Under the pieces are notes generated by a model. It was not told where the DNA came from. It did no database searches and saw only the letters and a list, made by a program, of their open reading frames with translations. From Lactobacillus kitasatonis DSM 16761 = JCM 1039 (GTDB taxonomy: Bacteria; Bacillota; Bacilli; Lactobacillales; Lactobacillaceae): a stretch of DNA of 64,000 nucleotides. Both the position numbers and the translations under genes were made by a program. Shown piece by piece: positions 56,843 through 64,000 of this stretch. The stretch spans positions 62,001-126,000 of the forward strand of contig NZ_BALU01000002.1 of NCBI RefSeq assembly GCF_000615285.1, read 5' to 3'. Position 1 is the stretch's first letter. Each line of letters begins with the position of its first letter.

Positions 56843-57993
56843 ATGAAAAAGAACGCATTAATCTTGACCGCATTAGCTGCCACTACATTATTATTAATTA
56901 CTGGCTGTCAGTATCAAGTAAACGAAAGTGGTAAAACTATTGTAAAATCTACAAGCATCAAAAAGAAAACAAAAAAGCCAAATAAAATTGATCGAATTAT
57001 CAAACATATGACTTTAGATGAAAAAATAGGCCAATTATATTTTGCTCATAGCACTGGCAATACACAGCAAATGAAGCCAGACGTTAAAAAATACCATTTA
57101 GGTGGTACTACTCTATTTGCACCAGATTACCAAAACAAAAGTAAAGCCCAATTTGATCAAGAAATGCGTGATTATCAAAAAATCAGCAATCATGGCCTAT
57201 TAATTGCTACAGACCAAGAAGGTGGAACAGTTTCCAGAATTGATACCAATCCTAATATTTCACAAAGAAAATATCCTAGTCCACAAGAAATCTATAATAC
57301 ATCTGGTCTAGATGGTATTAAAAAAGAAAATCGTGAAGTAGCACATATTCTTCATCAAAATGGCATTAACATGAACTTCGCTCCTGTGGCAGATGTAGCC
57401 AAAGATAAAAATAGTTTTATCTACGACCGGACCTTAGGGCAAGATTATGCAACAACCGCAAAATATATTCCAGTTGCAGTTAAAAGCATTCAAAGCCAAA
57501 AGGTAGTAAGTTGTCTCAAGCACTTCCCTGGCTATGGTGACGCTGCTGACACTCATACAGCTTTGCCCAAATAAGTAAGCCTTTATCCAAATACGAAAAA
57601 GAAGATCTATTACCTTTTAAAGCAGGAATAAAAGCCGGTGCAGATGGCATAATGATTTCACACATTGTGATTAAAGATATTGATAATAAATTGCCTGCAT
57701 CCCTCTCTCCTGCAGTACACAAGTTACTTCGTAGAACTTTAAAGTATCAAGGCTTAATGATCACCGATGACCTACAAATGGGTGCAATCACTCAGTATGC
57801 CAAATTACATCACACTAATGCTGATGTTCTTGCTCTAAAAGCTGGTAACGACATGCTTCTTGGTGGCAACTATCAAACAGGTATCCCAGCTATCAAACGT
57901 GCTATAAAGCATGGTTCAATTAGTCAAAAACAAATTAATAACTCAGTTAGAAGAATTCTGAAATTAAAAGAAAAATTAGGCATTCTAAAATAG
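56843..57993 (+). pseudogene. GH3 beta-N-acetylhexosaminidase-like lipoprotein, single-base frameshift
   Basis: Glycoside hydrolase family 3 enzyme of the NagZ type, likely acting on wall-derived GlcNAc-containing sugars. The signal peptide has a lipobox LITGC, so it is a surface lipoprotein. Catalytic parts are CLKHFPGYGDAADTHT (the H/D acid-base region) and LMITDDLQMGAI with the nucleophile aspartate. The frame breaks at about 57560: acagcttt should read acaggcttt, which restores THTGFAQISKPLSKYEKED. One restored G gives 383 residues. A homopolymer sequencing error is likely. Confidence 0.87.
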
Positions 57994-58009
57994 AATCAAA
58001 AAGTAAACG

Positions 58010-58043
58010 AAAAAGGATCCAAGTTTTCACTTGAATCCTTTTT
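58010..58043. terminator. Bidirectional terminator between the GH3 gene and rodA
   Basis: Stem AAAAAGGAT-CAAGT/ACTTG-ATCCTTTTT with a single mismatch, between convergent genes. Confidence 0.86.
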
Positions 58044-58050
58044 ATTGTCT

Positions 58051-59244
58051 TTAAAAATCGCCAGCCGTACTGAACATGTAATCACGATTATGGAATTTCA
58101 TTGATAAAATCAGACCAATACCAATCATGTTACCTACCAAGGCAGAACCACCTTGCGAAACAAACGGCAATGGAATACCGGTTAATGGCAATAAATCAAT
58201 ATTCATGCCAATGTTTTCAAATACGTGGAATAAAATCATCATAATAACACCAGTAGCAATGTATGAGTAAAATACATTTCTAGTGTCAAAAGAGATTTTA
58301 ACCATTTGAACAATTAAGTATAAATAAATCAAAATCAAAGCCACACAGCCGACAAAACCGAAGTTTTCACCAATAACTGAGAAAACCATGTCAGATCCAC
58401 GAACTGGAACATAAACACTAGCCTTGCCGAAGCCATTACCAAACAATTGACCTGAACCAATAGCTTTCATACTTTGCCACAACTGGTAAGCACCAGATGA
58501 AGTGTCTCCTGATGGATCAAGCCATGACTTAATTCTTTCAAACTGATATGCTTGGAAGAAGTGACTCAGGAATGATTGGCCTCCCGGTGTAACCACCAAC
58601 AAAATAACCGCAATGGCACCAACAATGACGATCCCATATAGTGGAATAATAATCTTCCACGATATTCCTGATACCAATACCACACCACCAACAATGGCGA
58701 TGAAAACTAACATAGTACCAAAGTCATTTTGTAATTTTAACAAAATTGCAACTGGTGCTAACCAAGCAATAATCTTACCAAGTAATAGCCAATCTGTTTT
58801 AATGGTATGTCCATATTTATCATTATGATCTTTGATTACACGAGCCAACATTAAGATAAACGCCGGCTTCATCAATTCAGATGGCTGAAAAGTAATTGGT
58901 CCTAACTTAAACCAACTTTTTGCACCCGTATCAGCAGCTACGCTACGGTTATACAGGAATAAAACTGCTATCAATAAAAATATGCCAATACCAAAGAAGA
59001 TCGGCGCAATTTTAAAGAGCTGCTCTGCATCGAACTGCATCACGACGACAACAATTGCAATCGAAATCAAATACCACAGAGCCTGCATTACAACAGCTTT
59101 AACAGGTGACCCAATATGAGATGGATCTCCTAGTGCTGCAACGTAAATACAGTACAAACTGATTAAGGCCAGGATTGCAACCGGAATAATAATATTCCAG
59201 GCCAATCGGTCTATCAGACTCGTTTTATTTTTAACTTTTGCCAT
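58051..59244 (-). CDS. rodA: Rod shape-determining SEDS glycosyltransferase RodA
   Basis: 397-residue SEDS protein with about ten membrane segments, the lateral-wall peptidoglycan polymerase. Signature parts are FQPSELMKPAFILMLARVI and the C-terminal NIGMNIDLLPLTGIPLPFVS, followed by GGSALVGNMIGIGL. Assignment to RodA rather than FtsW rests on the elongation context (mreB paralogue, yidD) and the family's shape. It closes the mbl-yidD-DUF2969-rodA group. Confidence 0.93.
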   Translation of the reverse strand: MAKVKNKTSLIDRLAWNIIIPVAILALISLYCIYVAALGDPSHIGSPVKAVVMQALWYLISIAIVVVVMQFDAEQLFKIAPIFFGIGIFLLIAVLFLYNRSVAADTGAKSWFKLGPITFQPSELMKPAFILMLARVIKDHNDKYGHTIKTDWLLLGKIIAWLAPVAILLKLQNDFGTMLVFIAIVGGVVLVSGISWKIIIPLYGIVIVGAIAVILLVVTPGGQSFLSHFFQAYQFERIKSWLDPSGDTSSGAYQLWQSMKAIGSGQLFGNGFGKASVYVPVRGSDMVFSVIGENFGFVGCVALILIYLYLIVQMVKISFDTRNVFYSYIATGVIMMILFHVFENIGMNIDLLPLTGIPLPFVSQGGSALVGNMIGIGLILSMKFHNRDYMFSTAGDF

Positions 59245-59265
59245 TAAATAATCACTACTTAAATT

Positions 59266-59493
59266 TTATTTTTCATGTAATGTGAAGTATGAAAGCAAAT
59301 CGTTAATACTACTTTCAAGACTATTAGCAAATAAAATATTGCTAGTCTTCGTTGTAGTAGCACGATAGCGACCTTCAACTTTTTCAATTAAACCAATGGA
59401 CTTCTTGTTAGGAATTACAACTTCCCAAGTTGGTAAATTTTTACCTTTAAGTTCATTAACTTCAATATCAATATTTTCTAACTTTTTAGACAT
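59266..59493 (-). CDS. DUF2969 family protein
   Basis: 75-residue soluble protein of the lactobacillar DUF2969 family (ENIDIEVNELKGKNLPTWEV near the N-terminus, then IGLIEKVEGRYRA). The function is unknown. It lies between yidD and rodA, 8 bases from yidD, an arrangement that recurs in lactobacilli. Confidence 0.8.
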   Translation of the reverse strand: MSKKLENIDIEVNELKGKNLPTWEVVIPNKKSIGLIEKVEGRYRATTTKTSNILFANSLESSINDLLSYFTLHEK

Positions 59494-59501
59494 AAATCCT
59501 C

Positions 59502-59795
59502 CTACTTGCTATCCGGATGAAACTTAGAAGCGATAATCTCGTCTTCATACCTTTCCGGATGTGGATTTCGAAAAATAGTAAAATTATCAGGAACTGGATC
59601 CACCCCACCACGAATAAATGGGTTACATCTTAGTATACGACAAATACCCATAATTAGTCCTAAAATTGGTCCATGTTTTTTCAGGGCATCAATCATATAG
59701 TTAGAGCATGTTGGATAATATCTGCAACTTGGTGGAAAAAGCGGTGAAATTAGTGTCTGATAAATACGCACAAAACCTATCAAAATCTTACGCAA
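59502..59795 (-). CDS. yidD: Membrane protein insertion efficiency factor YidD
   Basis: 97-residue YidD protein. It has the characteristic cysteine pattern [20 protein letters not shown] and [13 protein letters not shown] after an N-terminal amphipathic segment. It assists membrane protein insertion near YidC/SecYEG. In lactobacilli it is commonly found beside rodA and mreB, as here. Confidence 0.95.
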   Translation of the reverse strand: MRKILIGFVRIYQTLISPLFPPSCRYYPTCSNYMIDALKKHGPILGLIMGICRILRCNPFIRGGVDPVPDNFTIFRNPHPERYEDEIIASKFHPDSK

Positions 59796-59808
59796 GTAAT
59801 CTCCTCAC

Positions 59809-60798
59809 TTAGTGTCGTTGATGCTTTTCAATATTCTTAAGCAAAGTACCTGTACCTAAAGCAACAGCTTCCAATGGATGATCAGCTGTTAAAACAGGAA
59901 CTTGCAAGTAATGTGAAATAAGCTTATCAATATTCTTCAATAATGCTCCACCACCAGTAAGCATAATTCCACGATCAATAATATCTGCTGAAAGTTCTGG
60001 TGGGGTAGTTTCAAGAACTTCCTTAGCGGCAGCGATAATTGACATCAAACCTGGTTCCAATGCTTTTTGGATTTCTGGTGCAGTAACTGTAGTTTGTTTT
60101 GGCAAACCATCAACTACATCACGACCACGAACAGTAACTTGTTGATCTTCATCAGGCTCAAATGCACTACCAATTTCAATCTTGATTTGTTCTGCGGTTC
60201 TAGAACCAATAAGTAAGTTATGCTTATTCTTAATGTAGCTAATAACAGCTTGGTTCATTCTATCACCGGCATAACGAAGTGATTGTGAAGTTACAATTTC
60301 ACCCATTGATAAAATTGCTACATCAGTAGTACCACCACCGATATCAATAACCATATTGCCTTGTGGCTTGAAAATGTCTAATCCAGCCCCAACAGCTGCA
60401 ACCTTAGGTTCAAAATCAAGATATACCTTGCCGCCACCAGATTTTTCAGCTGCTTGAATAATGGCTTTTTGTTCAATTGAAGTAACTCCAGTAGGAGCAC
60501 AAATCAAAATATTTGGCTTAGACATGAAGCCTTTAACATTTAATTTTTCAATAAAGTAAGACAGCATTTCTTCGGTAATATCGAAATCTGCAATTACCCC
60601 GTTCTTAAGCGGACGAATTACTCGAATATTACCAGGGGTTCTACCTACCATCTCATATGCCTCTGAGCCAACCGCAACTACTTTGTTAGTATCAGTATTT
60701 ACGGCTACGACAGAAGGTTCGTTTAAAACAATACCTTTTCCAGAGACATTAATTAATACATTAGCTGTCCCCAAATCAATTCCTATATCTCGTGCCAC
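59809..60798 (-). CDS. MreB-like actin, second copy (Mbl type)
   Basis: 329-residue intact MreB family protein: [20 protein letters not shown] at the N-terminus, [16 protein letters not shown] and [15 protein letters not shown] for nucleotide binding. It is distinct from the mreB beside mreCD (30312-31315): the N-terminal cytoplasmic membrane-binding residues and several loops differ. It lies between DUF1146 and yidD downstream of the atp operon, the usual place for mbl in this group. Confidence 0.93.
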   Translation of the reverse strand: MARDIGIDLGTANVLINVSGKGIVLNEPSVVAVNTDTNKVVAVGSEAYEMVGRTPGNIRVIRPLKNGVIADFDITEEMLSYFIEKLNVKGFMSKPNILICAPTGVTSIEQKAIIQAAEKSGGGKVYLDFEPKVAAVGAGLDIFKPQGNMVIDIGGGTTDVAILSMGEIVTSQSLRYAGDRMNQAVISYIKNKHNLLIGSRTAEQIKIEIGSAFEPDEDQQVTVRGRDVVDGLPKQTTVTAPEIQKALEPGLMSIIAAAKEVLETTPPELSADIIDRGIMLTGGGALLKNIDKLISHYLQVPVLTADHPLEAVALGTGTLLKNIEKHQRH

Positions 60799-60881
60799 GA
60801 TAACCCTCCATAATTATTCATCGTCCATTTTACCATAAATAACTAAGAGTTTCCTTTACTGTCCTTGTTTTAACACAATCT

Positions 60882-61112
60882 TTAAAACAAATTGCTAAGC
60901 TGCATCGAAGTATCAATAAATGTTATTACAAAATTGCCAACTAAAAAGCCTAATGCAATTGCACCAAACAAATATAAAAGTTGTGTTTCGAAAATTCTTC
61001 CTTTACGAACTATTTTTTCTAGCTGGACAGCTTTCATTGCCTGAAAAGCTAAACCTATAGCAATTAAATAAATTATGATACTTATTATTGCATGAACACC
61101 TAATTGAAACAT
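60882..61112 (-). CDS. DUF1146 (YwzB) family membrane protein
   Basis: 76-residue protein with two membrane segments (AIISIIIYLIAIGLAFQAMK and LLYLFGAIALGFLVGNFVI) joined by a short basic loop LEKIVRKGR. It matches the YwzB/DUF1146 family, regularly found after atpC. The function is unknown. It follows the atpC terminator. Confidence 0.83.
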   Translation of the reverse strand: MFQLGVHAIISIIIYLIAIGLAFQAMKAVQLEKIVRKGRIFETQLLYLFGAIALGFLVGNFVITFIDTSMQLSNLF

Positions 61113-61131
61113 ATAATTTTCCCTTTAATAA

Positions 61132-61166
61132 AAAAAGACGGATGCAATTTGCATTCGTCTTTTTCA
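61132..61166 (-). terminator. Terminator of the atp operon
   Basis: Fourteen-position stem AAAAAGACGgATGC/GCATtCGTCTTTTT (one G-T pair) with an AATT loop, directly after the atpC stop codon at 61173. Confidence 0.86.
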
Positions 61167-61172
61167 CTTTCT

Positions 61173-61613
61173 TTAGTGACCTCTAGTATTGTAAACACTG
61201 ATTCTGTTCATTGCTCGTCTCAAAGCAACTTGAGCACGTTCTACAGTACGTTCGTCATGCTTCTCACGTGCTTCCTTAAGACGCTTCTCAGCTCTTTCCT
61301 TAGCGGCTTGAGCACGAGAAACATCGATATTTCTAGCACGTTCAGCACTATCTGCAATAATCGTAGCTACGTTTTCTGAAAAATCGATATAACCACCACT
61401 AATAGCGATGTGATCGATTCTTGAACCCATTTCTTTGCTACGTTTTACTTTAACTTCACTAATAACTAATGGAGTCAAAAGCGGGGTGTGATTGTACAAT
61501 ATAGAACGTTCACCATCAACAGCGCGTACATCAACGATGCTTCCACGATGGGAATAAATCATTCCATTAGGAGTTACAACATTTACTCTAAAAAGCTTTT
61601 CTGGATCTGCCAT
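61173..61613 (-). CDS. atpC: ATP synthase F1 epsilon subunit
   Basis: 146-residue epsilon subunit. The N-terminal beta-sandwich is visible in [20 protein letters not shown] and [14 protein letters not shown] with [20 protein letters not shown], and the C-terminal helical hairpin is [20 protein letters not shown]. It modulates F1 ATPase activity. It follows atpD by 11 bases and ends the atp operon. Confidence 0.96.
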   Translation of the reverse strand: MADPEKLFRVNVVTPNGMIYSHRGSIVDVRAVDGERSILYNHTPLLTPLVISEVKVKRSKEMGSRIDHIAISGGYIDFSENVATIIADSAERARNIDVSRAQAAKERAEKRLKEAREKHDERTVERAQVALRRAMNRISVYNTRGH

Positions 61614-61624
61614 TTGACATCACC

Positions 61625-64000
<2,376 letters not shown>

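Overview
The window is a low-GC Gram-positive chromosome segment. Protein sequences (SLAP-type surface protein, DUF1831, DUF2969, DUF3397, DUF4044, the rnjA/dcw/mreBCD/atp layout) point to Lactobacillus in the strict sense, most likely the acidophilus/helveticus/crispatus clade; the species cannot be fixed from the sequence alone. Nearly all of it is core chromosome. No insertion sequence, prophage, CRISPR array, tRNA or rRNA gene was seen.

Layout. 1-3.4 kb: 3' end of rnjA, a lipid-kinase gene with a frameshift, and a membrane-anchored NERD protein. 3.4-14.7 kb: minus-strand genes for recD2, a TPR protein, a phosphoglycerate-mutase-like enzyme, mnmA with its cysteine desulfurase, mtnN, a frameshifted Nudix gene, a cold-shock-like protein and ileS under a T-box. 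14.7-28.2 kb: the dcw division and cell-wall cluster from mraZ down to divIVA. 28.3-31.4 kb: mreBCD, with mreB frameshifted. 31.4-37 kb: radC, a HAD phosphatase, folC and valS under a second T-box. 37-47.8 kb: the accessory region. 47.9-52.8 kb: rsuA, thiI with a second cysteine desulfurase, and ezrA. 52.9-58 kb, plus strand: rpsD with a structured leader, a YueI-family gene, rarA, a probable 6S RNA, a small membrane protein, uspA and a frameshifted GH3 lipoprotein. 58-64 kb: rodA, DUF2969, yidD, a second mreB (mbl type), DUF1146, atpC, atpD (frameshifted) and the 3' part of atpG.

The part that may be undescribed is 36.97-47.85 kb. It holds six Rgg-type (XRE helix-turn-helix plus helical-repeat) regulators. 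They form two triplets, each with one member of the same three sequence classes. Between the triplets lie a three-gene membrane glycosylation cassette (GT2/GtrB, GT-C membrane transferase, GtrA flippase) and a SLAP protein; a secreted protein of one small family accompanies each triplet. Five promoters in the region share the element GTGCAAATATGA (or a close variant) starting 41-43 bp upstream of a -10 hexamer. Two of these promoters are followed by about 100 nt and a terminator before the next gene. A 12-codon ORF with a strong ribosome binding site follows one regulator. Together this looks like a peptide- or signal-responsive regulon that remodels the cell surface; the signal and regulon assignment are inference.

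Five genes (lipid kinase, Nudix, mreB, GH3, atpD) are each interrupted by exactly one missing base in a short homopolymer. Two of these are normally essential, so sequencing or assembly error is the likelier explanation than gene decay.
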